A stretch of DNA of 64,000 bases from an uncultured Alloprevotella sp. (GCA_944320745.1 CALUIN010000007.1:16792-80791); one strand, 5' to 3'; counted from the stretch's first letter, positions 16,165-24,609 are shown. Notes: generated from the sequence alone by a model not told the origin. Numbers and translations are program-made.

Positions 16165-16206
16165 GGAGCATTCTTGGAATTTTTCAAGAATGCTCCTATA
16201 TTTTTT
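16165..16206 (+). terminator. Strong intrinsic terminator inside the gene desert
   Basis: GGAGCATTCTTG (16165-16176) and CAAGAATGCTCC (16185-16196) form a perfect 12-bp stem, followed by TATATTTTTT. No protein gene ends upstream on this strand, which supports a noncoding transcript. Confidence 0.85.
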
Positions 16207-16333
16207 GTCCGCCAGGCGACCCGCGCGGCAAACCTGCCACCGCAGGCGGCGCACACGGCGGCCAAGGCGGCACGCCGCTCGCCGCAATCAAGAATAATTG
16301 CGGACAGGCGGACGTTATTAGAAAATAAATAAC

Positions 16334-16341
16334 TATCTTTG
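16334..16341 (+). promoter_or_regulatory. -7 box of the carboxyltransferase gene
   Basis: TATCTTTG. It lies 84 nt before the ATG at 16426 and contains the alternative TTG start at 16339, which is therefore rejected. Confidence 0.65.
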
Positions 16342-16425
16342 CGCCGGTTTGAATGCACACTTTTCCTGCAAATGTGCCGTCAGTCCAACACACCACTTAG
16401 CTTATCCAACTCAACACATTCAGAT

Positions 16426-18198
16426 ATGGAGAAACGTAAAATACAATTCAGCCTCGTCTACCGCGACATGTTCCAGTCGAGCGGCAAGTTCCAGCCGCGC
16501 AAGGACCAGCTGGAGCGCATCGCCCCCGTAATCATCAAGATGGGCTGCTTTGCCCGCGTGGAGACCAACGGCGGCGCGTTTGAACAAGTCAACCTGCTCT
16601 ACGGCGAGAACCCGAACAAGGCGGTGCGCGCCTTCACCAAGCCGTTCAACGAAGTAGGCATCAAGACACACATGCTGGACCGCGGCCTCAATGCCCTGCG
16701 CATGTTCCCCGTCCCTGCAGACGTGCGCCGGCTGATGTACAAGGTGAAGCACGCGCAAGGCGTGGACATCACCCGCATCTTCTGCGGACTGAACGACGTG
16801 CGTAACATCATACCCTCCATCCGTTATGCGCTGGAGGCCGGCATGACCCCGCAGGCCACGCTCTGTATCACCAACTCGCCCATCCATACGGCCGAATACT
16901 ATTCCGGTATCGCCGATCAGCTCATCGCAGCCGGCGCGCCCGAGATCTGTCTGAAGGACATGGCCGGCATAGGCCAGCCCGCCATGCTCGGCAAGCTCAC
17001 GCGCATGATAAAGGAGAAACACCCCGAGGTGATTATCCAGTACCACGGCCACAGCGGCCCGGGCCTGTCCATGGCCAGCATCCTTGAAGTGTGCCGCAAC
17101 GGCGCCGACGTCATCGATACGGCCATCGAGCCCCTCTCCTGGGGCAAGGTCCACCCGGACGTGATCTCCGTGCAGTCCATGCTGAAGCACGCCGGCTTCG
17201 ACGTGCCCGAAATCGACATGGACGCTTACATGGAGGCGCGCAAGCTGACGCAGGAGTTCATCGACGATTTTCTGGGCTACTTCATGAATCCCGCCAACCG
17301 TCTGATGAGTTCCCTGCTCCTCGGCTGCGGACTTCCGGGCGGCATGATGGGTTCCATGATGGCCGACCTGGCGGGCGTGATGAGCGCCATCAACAACAAT
17401 CGTAAGGCCAAGGGAGAAGAGCCCCTCTCGGAGGATGCTCTGCTCGTCAAGCTCTTCAACGAGGTGGCCTACGTATGGCCGCGCGTGGGCTATCCCCCTC
17501 TCGTGACCCCCTTCTCCCAGTACGTGAAGAACATCGCCCTGATGAACCTCCTCACGGAGTCAATGGGCAAGCCGCGCTACTCGATGATGGACAACAGCAT
17601 CTGGGGCATGATCCTCGGCAAGAGCGGAAAGCTCCCCGGACCGGTAGCGCCCGAGATCGTAGAGCTGGCCAAGGAGAAAGGCTTCGAGTTCACCGACGCC
17701 GACCCGCAGAGCTACTATCCCGACGACCTGGACCGCTTCATCAAGGAAATGGAGGAGAACGGCTGGGACCGCGGCGAGGACGACGAGGAACTCTTCGAGT
17801 TTGCCATGCACGAGACGCAGTACCGCGACTACAAGAGCGGAGCGGCCAAGAAGCGCTTCCTGGCGGACCTGCAGGCAGCCAAGGACAAGGCGCAGGCAGG
17901 CAACATGACGCCGGAGCAGGCGGCCGCCTTCAAGCACGCCAAGGCCGACGCCATCGTGGCGCCGGAGAGCGGCACCGTGCTGTGGGAAATCAACGGCGAC
18001 GGCGAGTGCGTGAAGAGCATCGAGCCGTTCATCGGGAAGCAGTACAAGGAAGGCGACTTCTTCTGCTACATCGAGAACACACACGGACAGATTGTGGAAG
18101 TGCCGGCCGCTCTGGGCGGAAAGCTCGTTGAGATCAACGCCAAGCAGGGCGCGCACGTGACCAAGGGCGACGTCATCGCCTACATAGAGCGCGCCTGA
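16426..18198 (+). CDS. Carboxyltransferase subunit (oxaloacetate decarboxylase alpha / PycB type) lacking the biotin lysine
   Basis: 590 aa. The N-terminal HMGL-like carboxyltransferase domain has the family residues: D14 in VYRDMFQSS, K177 in CLKDMAG, and the metal ligands H207 and H209 in YHGHSGPG, as in characterised OadA. A helical linker leads to a C-terminal lipoyl/biotinyl-like domain (about 515-590). Its hairpin turn reads YIENTHGQIVE where biotinylated proteins have (A/V)MKM, so there is no acceptor Lys. The protein probably works with a separate biotin carrier in pyruvate/oxaloacetate metabolism or a Na+-pumping decarboxylase; no carrier or membrane subunit is in the window. Confidence 0.88.
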   Translation: MEKRKIQFSLVYRDMFQSSGKFQPRKDQLERIAPVIIKMGCFARVETNGGAFEQVNLLYGENPNKAVRAFTKPFNEVGIKTHMLDRGLNALRMFPVPADVRRLMYKVKHAQGVDITRIFCGLNDVRNIIPSIRYALEAGMTPQATLCITNSPIHTAEYYSGIADQLIAAGAPEICLKDMAGIGQPAMLGKLTRMIKEKHPEVIIQYHGHSGPGLSMASILEVCRNGADVIDTAIEPLSWGKVHPDVISVQSMLKHAGFDVPEIDMDAYMEARKLTQEFIDDFLGYFMNPANRLMSSLLLGCGLPGGMMGSMMADLAGVMSAINNNRKAKGEEPLSEDALLVKLFNEVAYVWPRVGYPPLVTPFSQYVKNIALMNLLTESMGKPRYSMMDNSIWGMILGKSGKLPGPVAPEIVELAKEKGFEFTDADPQSYYPDDLDRFIKEMEENGWDRGEDDEELFEFAMHETQYRDYKSGAAKKRFLADLQAAKDKAQAGNMTPEQAAAFKHAKADAIVAPESGTVLWEINGDGECVKSIEPFIGKQYKEGDFFCYIENTHGQIVEVPAALGGKLVEINAKQGAHVTKGDVIAYIERA

Positions 18199-18228
18199 CG
18201 GCAGGCGGAAAACCTGTAAACATAACCG

Positions 18229-18269
18229 TCCCCGGCGGAAGGCTTTTCGGCCTACCGCCGGGGATTTTT
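18229..18269 (+). terminator. Terminator of the carboxyltransferase gene
   Basis: CCCCGGCGG (18230-18238) pairs with CCGCCGGGG (18255-18263), with inner AGGC/GCCT pairing, then ATTTTT. Confidence 0.85.
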
Positions 18270-18327
18270 CTGCCCCTTGGGCTCCTCTGCCCCGCCCCAC
18301 TTCGCCGCGCACGGACGACCAGGCCAG

Positions 18328-18412
18328 GCGACCACGCGCCTAAGGCCCGTCGAAATGCGGCCTATTCCCGTAATAACTGGCCTTAGCCCCGTAAAGACGT
18401 CCCCTATCCCCC
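18328..18412. repeat. 21-bp repeat family, locus 5
   Basis: One reverse unit CCTAAGGCCCGT (18339) followed by forward variants CCTATTCCCGTA (18361), CCTTAGCCCCGT (18381) and CCCTATCCCC (about 18402), spaced 20-21 bp. It lies between the carboxyltransferase terminator and the fabI promoter. Confidence 0.8.
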
Positions 18413-18473
18413 TGTCCGCGTCGCCGGCCGGCGCCGTCGCGAAGGCAGGCAGTGCATCTTTCCGGCCAAACGC

Positions 18474-18504
18474 TTGTCCTTTCTGCACAGAAGTTGTAAT
18501 TTTG
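18474..18504 (+). promoter_or_regulatory. Promoter of fabI
   Basis: TTG (18474-18476), 20 bases, TAATTTTG (18497-18504). The ATG at 18539 follows 34 nt later. Confidence 0.7.
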
Positions 18505-18538
18505 TGCCGTTATTTACAAATCATAGCAATTTAGCGAA

Positions 18539-19396
18539 ATGACTTACAACTTACTGAAAGGAAAGCGCGGCATCATCTTCGGCGCGCTGAACGAGGACTC
18601 CATTGCATGGAAAGTAGCCGTCAAGGCCGTCGAAGAAGGCGCCACCATCACGCTGAGCAACACGGCCATGGCCATCCGTATGGGTTCGCTCACGGAACTG
18701 GGCCAGCAGCTCAACGCCCCCGTCATCGCCGCCGACGCCACGAGCGTGGAGGACCTTGAGAACGTGTTCGCGGAGTCGGTGCGCCTGCTCGGCGGCCAGA
18801 TCGACTTCGTCCTTCACTCCATCGGTATGAGTCCGAACGTGCGCAAGCATCGCACTTACGACGATCTGGACTACAATTTCCTGCAAAAGACGCTCGACAT
18901 CTCCGCCATTTCCTTCCACAAAATGCTGCAGGTGGCCAAGAAGCAGGACGCCATTGCCGAATACGGCTCCGTCGTGGCCCTGACCTACGTGGCCTCACAG
19001 CGCACCTTCTTCGGCTACAACGACATGGCCGACGCCAAGAGCATGCTGGAGAGCATCGCCCGCAGCTTCGGCTACATCTACGGCCGCGAGAAGAACGTCC
19101 GCATCAACACCATCTCCCAGTCGCCCACGCCCACCACGGCCGGCAAGGGCATCAAGGAAATCGACAACATGATGGACTTTGCCGAGAAGATGTCGCCGCT
19201 GGGCAACGCCTCGGCCGAGGAATGCGCCGACTACTGCGTCATGATGTTCTCCGACTTCACGCGCAAGGTGACCATGCAGAACCTCTTCCACGACGGCGGA
19301 TTCTCCTCCATGGGCATGAGCCTGCGCGCCATGAACCAGTACGCCAAGGACCTGACGCCCTTCGAGGACAAGAACGGCAAAGTCATCTACGGATAA
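18539..19396 (+). CDS. fabI: Enoyl-[acyl-carrier-protein] reductase (NADH)
   Basis: Last reductive step of type II fatty acid elongation, cytosolic SDR-fold tetramer. The 285-aa protein shows the nucleotide-binding start GIIFGALNEDSIAWKVA, Y150, and the catalytic Y160-x6-K167 (YNDMADAK), followed by RINTISQSPTPTTAG. It is slightly longer than E. coli FabI (262 aa), with an extended C-terminus (NQYAKDLTPFEDKNGKVIYG). The downstream TPR gene starts 33 nt later and may be cotranscribed. Confidence 0.95.
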   Translation: MTYNLLKGKRGIIFGALNEDSIAWKVAVKAVEEGATITLSNTAMAIRMGSLTELGQQLNAPVIAADATSVEDLENVFAESVRLLGGQIDFVLHSIGMSPNVRKHRTYDDLDYNFLQKTLDISAISFHKMLQVAKKQDAIAEYGSVVALTYVASQRTFFGYNDMADAKSMLESIARSFGYIYGREKNVRINTISQSPTPTTAGKGIKEIDNMMDFAEKMSPLGNASAEECADYCVMMFSDFTRKVTMQNLFHDGGFSSMGMSLRAMNQYAKDLTPFEDKNGKVIYG

Positions 19397-19429
19397 AGGC
19401 GGACCGTCGCCCGACACACGCACTGCGTC

Positions 19430-20044
19430 ATGAACCAGCCCAACCCACCCGCACCAGCCTCCGCGACGCTGCTGCATGCCCTGACAGCCCACCGCGAGGG
19501 CGATGACCTGAAGGCCGTGGCCCTGCTGACCGTAGCCATCCAGAGCGGCGAAGGCGGAAGCGCGGCCCGCCTGCTCCGCGGACAAATCCTCGGCGCCATG
19601 GGGCAGTGGCGCGAAGCCGAGGCCGACGCGGCGGCCGTCCTCGCCGACGAGAAAGGCAATGCCGACGCGGCATGGCTGCTCGCCTCCGCACAGGCCGCGA
19701 CCGGCGCGACCCAAGCCGCCGCCGACACGCTCCGCTCCCTGCTCCTGGACGCCCCGCGCCACCGCCCCGCCATCCTGCTCCTGGGCCGCATCTACGCGGC
19801 CGGCGGACAGGCGGACAAGGCCCTACGGCTCTTTGACGAGGCCATCGCCGCCCAGCCGGACTTCGCCAAAGCCTACCACGCTCGCGGCGGCGTGAAGCAC
19901 CGGCTCCACGACGAGGCCGGCGCGGCCGAGGACCTGCGGACCGCCCTGCGGCTCGACCCCGCACTGGCCCGCCGCTTCGACGGCTCCTACTCGCTCCTGG
20001 ACGACAGCCTGAAGGCCCCCGGCAGCTGCCTCAACCGCCGCTGA
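19430..20044 (+). CDS. Tetratricopeptide repeat protein
   Basis: 204 aa, very Ala-rich (GC-driven), without signal peptide or membrane helix. Five or so degenerate TPR helix pairs are visible, for example LLRGQILGAMGQWREAEADA, ILLLGRIYAAGGQADKALRL and AYHARGGVKHRLHDEAGAAE. Such proteins act as protein-protein scaffolds; the partner is unknown. Ends before a strong terminator. Confidence 0.8.
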   Translation: MNQPNPPAPASATLLHALTAHREGDDLKAVALLTVAIQSGEGGSAARLLRGQILGAMGQWREAEADAAAVLADEKGNADAAWLLASAQAATGATQAAADTLRSLLLDAPRHRPAILLLGRIYAAGGQADKALRLFDEAIAAQPDFAKAYHARGGVKHRLHDEAGAAEDLRTALRLDPALARRFDGSYSLLDDSLKAPGSCLNRR

Positions 20045-20077
20045 CGCCTGGCCCCGCCGCCACTGCGGTACACGGAA

Positions 20078-20125
20078 GCGCCGGGCGGACTTACCGAAAA
20101 AGTGTAAGTCCGCCCGGCGCATTTT
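20078..20125 (+). terminator. Strong terminator of the fabI-TPR unit
   Basis: GCGCCGGGCGGACTTAC (20078-20094) pairs perfectly over 17 bp with 20104-20120 around a 9-nt loop, then ATTTTA. It lies in the gap between convergent genes. Confidence 0.85.
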
Positions 20126-20143
20126 ATATCCTCCGGCAGCCGC

Positions 20144-20656
20144 CTATCGCTCAAGGCGGGACAGAATCCGGATCCACTCCTGCTCGAAGTTGGGCGTGAA
20201 GAAGCCCGTATCCAGCCGGTCGCGGATCTCCGCTTCCGTGAAGAACGCGCCGCCGTCCAGCTCGGCCGAAGGACGGGGCAAGGCCTCCGTCACGGCCTTA
20301 TAGGCATGGACCAGCTCGCACTCCTGCCGGCTCTCGAACACATAACGGAGCAAGAACTCGGGCCTGAAGTCCTCCAGCCCCAGCTCTTCGCGGGCCTCGC
20401 GGCGCAAGGCCTCGTCCACCGTTTCCCCCCAGTCCACGTGGCCGCCCACGGCCGTGTCCCAACGGCCCGGCTGGATGTCCTTCCAGAGCGGACGGCGCTG
20501 CAGGTAGAGCCTGCCGTCCGGCGCAAAAACGTGGAGATGGACCACGGGGTGAAGCAGCATGGAGCCGCCGTGACACTGGCCGCGCGTGGCCCGCCCCACG
20601 ACCTCGCCCTCCGCATTCACCACGGGGAGCCATTCCCCGGCATTGTCCTTCGTCAT
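20144..20656 (-). CDS. Nudix hydrolase (IPP-isomerase-like, YfcD type)
   Basis: 170 aa. Complete Nudix box starting GGHVDWGETVDEALRREARE and continuing ELGL (about 71-94), matching GX5EX7REUXEEXGU. Upstream is the LHVFAPDGRLYLQRR segment common to Nudix proteins close to isopentenyl-diphosphate isomerase. The substrate cannot be told from sequence. It starts 3 nt after the queA stop, so it is in the same transcript. Confidence 0.9.
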   Translation of the reverse strand: MTKDNAGEWLPVVNAEGEVVGRATRGQCHGGSMLLHPVVHLHVFAPDGRLYLQRRPLWKDIQPGRWDTAVGGHVDWGETVDEALRREAREELGLEDFRPEFLLRYVFESRQECELVHAYKAVTEALPRPSAELDGGAFFTEAEIRDRLDTGFFTPNFEQEWIRILSRLER

Positions 20657-20659
20657 CGC

Positions 20660-21895
20660 TTAATAGTTTAATAACGAACTGTCTCCGTAGCTCAGGAAGC
20701 GGAACCCGTGTCCCAGGGCGTAGTCGTAGATGCGACGCCAGTCCCCCTTGACGAAAGCGGACACGAGCAAAAGCAGTGTGCTCTTGGGCTGGTGGAAGTT
20801 TGTCACCATCGTGCGTACCACGTGATAGGCATAGCCCGGTGCTATCAGAAGCTGTGTCGAAGCGTGCAGCACGGGCAGCCCGTTGCGGTCCAGATAGTCG
20901 GCCACTTCCTGCAGCGCCTCGAGCGTGGTCAAGGGTTTGCCGGCGGCATCAGCGTAGTCGTAGGGCAGCCATTGGGGCACATGCAGGTCGTCCTGCTCGG
21001 CGGCGGGGTTGCGGCGCAGCATCACACCTATATAATATAGGCTCTCGAGCGTGCGGACCGACGTGGTGCCCACGGCTATGCACTGCCCGCCGTGGCGGAT
21101 AAGGCGGCCTATGCTCTCGCGGCTCACGGCGATCCACTCCGAGTGCATCGCGTGGCCGGCGATTTCCTCGCTCTTCACGGGCTTGAACGTCCCGGCCCCC
21201 ACGTGGAGCGTAATCTCGTCGCGCTCCACGCCCTTGCGGTCCAGGGCCGCGAGCACGCGGTCCGTGAAGTGCAGTCCCGCCGTCGGCGCCGCTACGGAGC
21301 CCTCCACCTTCGAGTAGACGGTCTGGTACGTCCGCAGGTCGCTCTCCTCCGTCGCGCGGTGCAGGTAGGGCGGAATGGGCAGTTCGCCCACGGCGTCGAG
21401 CACCTCGGAGAAGCTGACGTCCGCGCCGTCCCAGCTGAAGCGCACCAGGTGGCCCGTCCCGCAGACGCCGATGCGCTCGGCGCGCAGCGTCAGCGCGCGG
21501 TCGCCCACGCGCAATTCGCGCTCCAGGACGCCCTCCTTCCACTTTTTCAGGTTGCCCACAAGGCAGGTCCAGACCACGCTGCCCGTCCGGGCGAACGACT
21601 GCTGATAGTCCGCCGGCTCGTGCGGTTCCAGGCAGAACACCTCGATGAGCGCGCCCGTGGCCTTGCGGAAGTGCAGGCGGGCCTGGATGACCTTTGTGTT
21701 GTTGAACACCATGAGCGCCCCGGCCGGCAGATAGTCCGGCAGGTGGTAGAAGACGTCCTCCCGCACCTCGCCGTCACGGTAGAGCAGGAGCTTCGACTCG
21801 TCGCGCACGGCCTTGGGATATTTTGCGATGCGTTCCTCCGGCAGGTCGTAGTCGTAGTCCTTGATTTGTATGTGTTTCGTCGATTCCGTTGTCAT
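20660..21895 (-). CDS. queA: S-adenosylmethionine:tRNA ribosyltransferase-isomerase
   Basis: Transfers and isomerises the ribosyl part of SAM onto preQ1-modified tRNA to give epoxyqueuosine. The 411-aa protein carries DYDYDLPEERIAKYP at the N-terminus, VFNNTKVIQARL (about 82-93), GAGTFKPVK and FHQPKSTLLLLVSAFV near the C-terminus, all QueA signatures. It is longer than the roughly 340-aa enzyme of E. coli because of insertions between these blocks. It is the first gene of the leftward unit with the Nudix gene. Confidence 0.94.
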   Translation of the reverse strand: MTTESTKHIQIKDYDYDLPEERIAKYPKAVRDESKLLLYRDGEVREDVFYHLPDYLPAGALMVFNNTKVIQARLHFRKATGALIEVFCLEPHEPADYQQSFARTGSVVWTCLVGNLKKWKEGVLERELRVGDRALTLRAERIGVCGTGHLVRFSWDGADVSFSEVLDAVGELPIPPYLHRATEESDLRTYQTVYSKVEGSVAAPTAGLHFTDRVLAALDRKGVERDEITLHVGAGTFKPVKSEEIAGHAMHSEWIAVSRESIGRLIRHGGQCIAVGTTSVRTLESLYYIGVMLRRNPAAEQDDLHVPQWLPYDYADAAGKPLTTLEALQEVADYLDRNGLPVLHASTQLLIAPGYAYHVVRTMVTNFHQPKSTLLLLVSAFVKGDWRRIYDYALGHGFRFLSYGDSSLLNY

Positions 21896-21916
21896 CTGTC
21901 ACAGTAAACTTCGGCG

Positions 21917-21924
21917 CAAAGTTA
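21917..21924 (-). promoter_or_regulatory. -7 box of queA
   Basis: TAACTTTG on the minus strand, 21 nt upstream of the ATG at 21895. Confidence 0.6.
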
Positions 21925-21957
21925 CGAAAAAACATCGGGCCGGCCCAAGCCGCGCGC

Positions 21958-22020
21958 CACGGGCCTTAGCCCCGTGCGGACGGGGCCTATTCCCGTAGCG
22001 ACGGGGCTAAGGCCCGTCGC
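21958..22020. repeat. 21-bp repeat family, locus 6, at the edge of the restriction island
   Basis: Forward units ACGGGCCTTAGCCCCGT (from 21959) and GGGGCCTATTCCCGT, then the reverse unit ACGGGGCTAAGGCCCGT. The first and third arms are perfectly complementary over more than 14 bases. The AT-rich foreign DNA begins directly to its right. Confidence 0.85.
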
Positions 22021-22099
22021 CCGAAATGGCAAAGAAACAATATACTCCTCTAGTAGGATGCTTTTTAATCGGAATGGCATAAAAACCGGAGTTTTTTTC

Positions 22100-22107
22100 G
22101 TAAGTTT
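22100..22107 (+). promoter_or_regulatory. -7 box of the restriction-modification operon
   Basis: TAAGTTTG, 23 nt before the methyltransferase ATG. The foreign operon therefore has a promoter usable by the Bacteroidota polymerase. Confidence 0.6.
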
Positions 22108-22130
22108 GCACAAAAGCTCATTTCAACCCC

Positions 22131-23414
22131 ATGAATGCTCATTTTCAAAATATAAGTTTGGCCTCCTTTCCAGAAAAGATATCTCTTAAGTCTACCGAGA
22201 CTGGAAAAATACAAGTTTATTTGTATGGACCGAAATCCTACGACAACCAGCTGGCTGTCATAACCCACTTCCTGCATAACCCAGAATTATCTCAAGATTT
22301 CTCAAAGAAGGAAGCTCAAAAATATCTGAAAGAATATTTGGAATACATATATCCTAAAGAACATGTTCCCGAGGGTGTTCTGAACGAACCGCTGCAAGCA
22401 GGTCTTTTCAACGACTTTTTTCAGATTCCCTTTCCTGATCCCATAGACAGCCGTTTCACTTTCATAGACTTGTTCGCAGGGATGGGTGGATTTCGCCTAG
22501 CCATGCAGGCCCAAGGCGGAAAATGTGTATTTTCTTCTGAATGGAACGTATTCGCCCAAAAAACATACTTGGCTAATTTCGGAGAAATGCCATTCGGGGA
22601 CATCACCAAAGAAGAAACAAAGCGATATATCCCGAAACAATTCGACATTCTTTGCGCCGGATTTCCCTGTCAACCATTTTCGATTGCAGGGATTTCGAAA
22701 AAGAGAAGTTTGGGTCGAGAGACCGGTTTCAAAGATAAGACACAGGGAACTTTGTTCTTTGACGTAGCAGACATCATAAACAGACACAGGCCAAAGGCTT
22801 TTTTCCTTGAGAATGTAAAGAATTTGCTATCTCATGACAAAGGAAATACGTTCAAAATTATTCGGTCCACGCTTGAAGAGCTGGAATACTCTATCTACTT
22901 CAAAATAATGGATGGAAAAGACTATGTTCCTCAACACAGAGAACGCATTATGATAGTCGGATTCGATAAACGCCGCTTCCAAGGTCGAGAACATTTTGAA
23001 TTTCCACAAGCGCCAAATATCCATCCGAGACTAAGAGACATTCTGGAACGTTGTCCCGACAACAAGTACACCCTATCTGACAAACTTTGGAATTACCTGC
23101 AACAGTACGCAGAACGGCATAAGGCCAAGGGAAACGGATTTGGATTTGGACTGGCCGACATTGATGGAATAAGCCGTACACTAAGCGCCAGATATTATAA
23201 AGATGGTTCTGAGATTCTCATCGCGCAAAACGGGAAGAATCCCCGACGCCTTACTCCGCGAGAATGTGCAAGGCTGATGGGATATCCTGACAAATATATC
23301 ATTGACAAGGTTTCAGACGTCCAAGCCTATAGACAATGTGGAAATTCAGTCGTGGTACCACTGATCACCGCCGTAGCTGAACAAATCATTAAAGCCATAG
23401 ACTCTTATGAGTGA
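22131..23414 (+). CDS. DNA (cytosine-5)-methyltransferase, Dcm/M.EcoRII type
   Basis: Protects host DNA by C5 methylation. The 427-aa protein has the m5C blocks in order: motif I FIDLFAGMGGFR (about 111-122), IV GFPCQPFS with nucleophile C180, VI ENVKNLL, VIII QHRERIMIVGF, IX LTPRECARLMGYPD and X CGNSVVVP. The roughly 105-residue N-terminal extension before motif I resembles M.EcoRII/Dcm. The partner enzyme suggests a CCWGG-like target, which is inferred. The gene overlaps the restriction gene by 8 nt. AT-rich codon use indicates transfer. Confidence 0.93.
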   Translation: MNAHFQNISLASFPEKISLKSTETGKIQVYLYGPKSYDNQLAVITHFLHNPELSQDFSKKEAQKYLKEYLEYIYPKEHVPEGVLNEPLQAGLFNDFFQIPFPDPIDSRFTFIDLFAGMGGFRLAMQAQGGKCVFSSEWNVFAQKTYLANFGEMPFGDITKEETKRYIPKQFDILCAGFPCQPFSIAGISKKRSLGRETGFKDKTQGTLFFDVADIINRHRPKAFFLENVKNLLSHDKGNTFKIIRSTLEELEYSIYFKIMDGKDYVPQHRERIMIVGFDKRRFQGREHFEFPQAPNIHPRLRDILERCPDNKYTLSDKLWNYLQQYAERHKAKGNGFGFGLADIDGISRTLSARYYKDGSEILIAQNGKNPRRLTPRECARLMGYPDKYIIDKVSDVQAYRQCGNSVVVPLITAVAEQIIKAIDSYE

Positions 23415-24609
23415 AATTTTAAACCTAGCAATACAAGGAGTCCAGCAGTCACAAAAAGCATTGTGTCGTTTCATCACGGGGAACGACGCCGGCACAACCG
23501 GCAGCCATCAGTCTGGATTTTACATTCCTCAATGTGCAGCCACCCTGCTTTTTGAACAGCCTGGAAAGAAAGGTGAGAACAAAGAAAAAATCGTAAAAAT
23601 TAAATGGCAAAACGATTTTTTTACAGAAAGTCACATGAAATACTATGGGAAAAATACACGCAACGAGTATCGTATTACTCATTTCGGACGTAACTTCCCA
23701 TTTCTACGGGATGAAAATGTAGGCGACCTGCTCATTATATGTAAATCCACGGAAGAAGACTACCAAGGATTCGTCCTTGGGTCCGATGAAGACATAGAGG
23801 CTTTTTTGACTTATTTCAATTTGTCCCCGGATGAAACAAACAGACTGATTGACATCAACGGAGAGGAGACATCTGAAATTCGCGTCAGACTACTGATAAA
23901 ACAATTCATTTCCGATCTAACTAGCTTCCCAGAAACTCGACAAATGGCAGCTGGTGCACAAGAATGTTATAACAAGGCCTACAACATTGCAACACAAGAT
24001 CTGAATAATAATCCAGACGACATCCTCCTAAAATGGATAGATACAGAATACACATTGTTCAAATGCCTTGAGGAAAAACTATACAAAAACATTCTATCTC
24101 ATCCTTTTCCCAGCATTGATTCATTCATACAAACAGCCAACGAAGTACTTAACCGACGTAAATCCCGGGCAGGGAAATCCTTAGAACATCATCTAGCCAA
24201 CATTTTTTCTCAAAACCGTTTAATTTTTGAAGAACAAGTAGTTACAGAAGATAATAAAAAACTAGATTTCCTATTTCCTAACGGTGTCTGCTACCATGAC
24301 TTTCTATTCCCGGCGGAAATGATAACAGTTCTAGGGGCCAAAACCACATGTAAAGACCGCTGGCGTCAAGTCCTTACAGAAGCCAATCGGGTCAAGCATA
24401 AATACTTGTTTACACTCCAGCAGGGGATTTCCCGTAACCAGTTGAAAGAAATGCAGGACTCGCAGCTTACATTGGTTGTACCCCGCAAATATATTACATC
24501 TTTCCCAAGAGAATACAGAAAGAACATAAAAAGTCTATTTGACTTTATTCAATTAATTCAAAAAAGACAGGAACAAATACCACACAGATATTTATTTCCT
24601 AGTAAATAG
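23407..24609 (+). CDS. Type II restriction endonuclease, EcoRII family
   Basis: 400 aa, nearly the length of EcoRII (about 404). The N-terminal half is the effector DNA-binding domain; the C-terminal half carries RAGKSLEHHL, KLDFLFP, AKTTCKDRWRQVL and KYLFTLQQGIS, very like EcoRII. Tyr, Lys and Arg in YHDF and AKTTCKDR are spaced 16 and 6 residues apart, equal to the reported Y308/K324/R330 catalytic set of EcoRII (numbers from memory). This family cuts CCWGG and needs more than one site. Overlap with the methyltransferase start-stop suggests coupled expression. Confidence 0.9.
   Translation: MSEILNLAIQGVQQSQKALCRFITGNDAGTTGSHQSGFYIPQCAATLLFEQPGKKGENKEKIVKIKWQNDFFTESHMKYYGKNTRNEYRITHFGRNFPFLRDENVGDLLIICKSTEEDYQGFVLGSDEDIEAFLTYFNLSPDETNRLIDINGEETSEIRVRLLIKQFISDLTSFPETRQMAAGAQECYNKAYNIATQDLNNNPDDILLKWIDTEYTLFKCLEEKLYKNILSHPFPSIDSFIQTANEVLNRRKSRAGKSLEHHLANIFSQNRLIFEEQVVTEDNKKLDFLFPNGVCYHDFLFPAEMITVLGAKTTCKDRWRQVLTEANRVKHKYLFTLQQGISRNQLKEMQDSQLTLVVPRKYITSFPREYRKNIKSLFDFIQLIQKRQEQIPHRYLFPSK

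Larger units (their letters stand above)
15722..16206 (+). ncRNA. Candidate structured RNA B
   Basis: TAAATTTG (15722-15729) could start a transcript that ends at the strong terminator 16165-16206, about 470 nt. The interval has no credible reading frame but many perfect stems: GTGGCCGG/CCGGCCAC (15790-15809), motif copy 2 (15881-15934), a 13-bp stem (15941-15953 with 15959-15971) and GTCAAT/ATTGAC (about 16126-16156). I do not recognise RNase P RNA, tmRNA or 6S consensus elements. Both promoter use and function are inferred. Confidence 0.4.

Noticed and set aside
15358-16358. Small protein genes in the 15-16.4 kb desert
   Set aside because: The frames of 60-150 codons are rich in Arg/Pro/Ala, cross perfect hairpins and terminators, and show no start signals or motifs.
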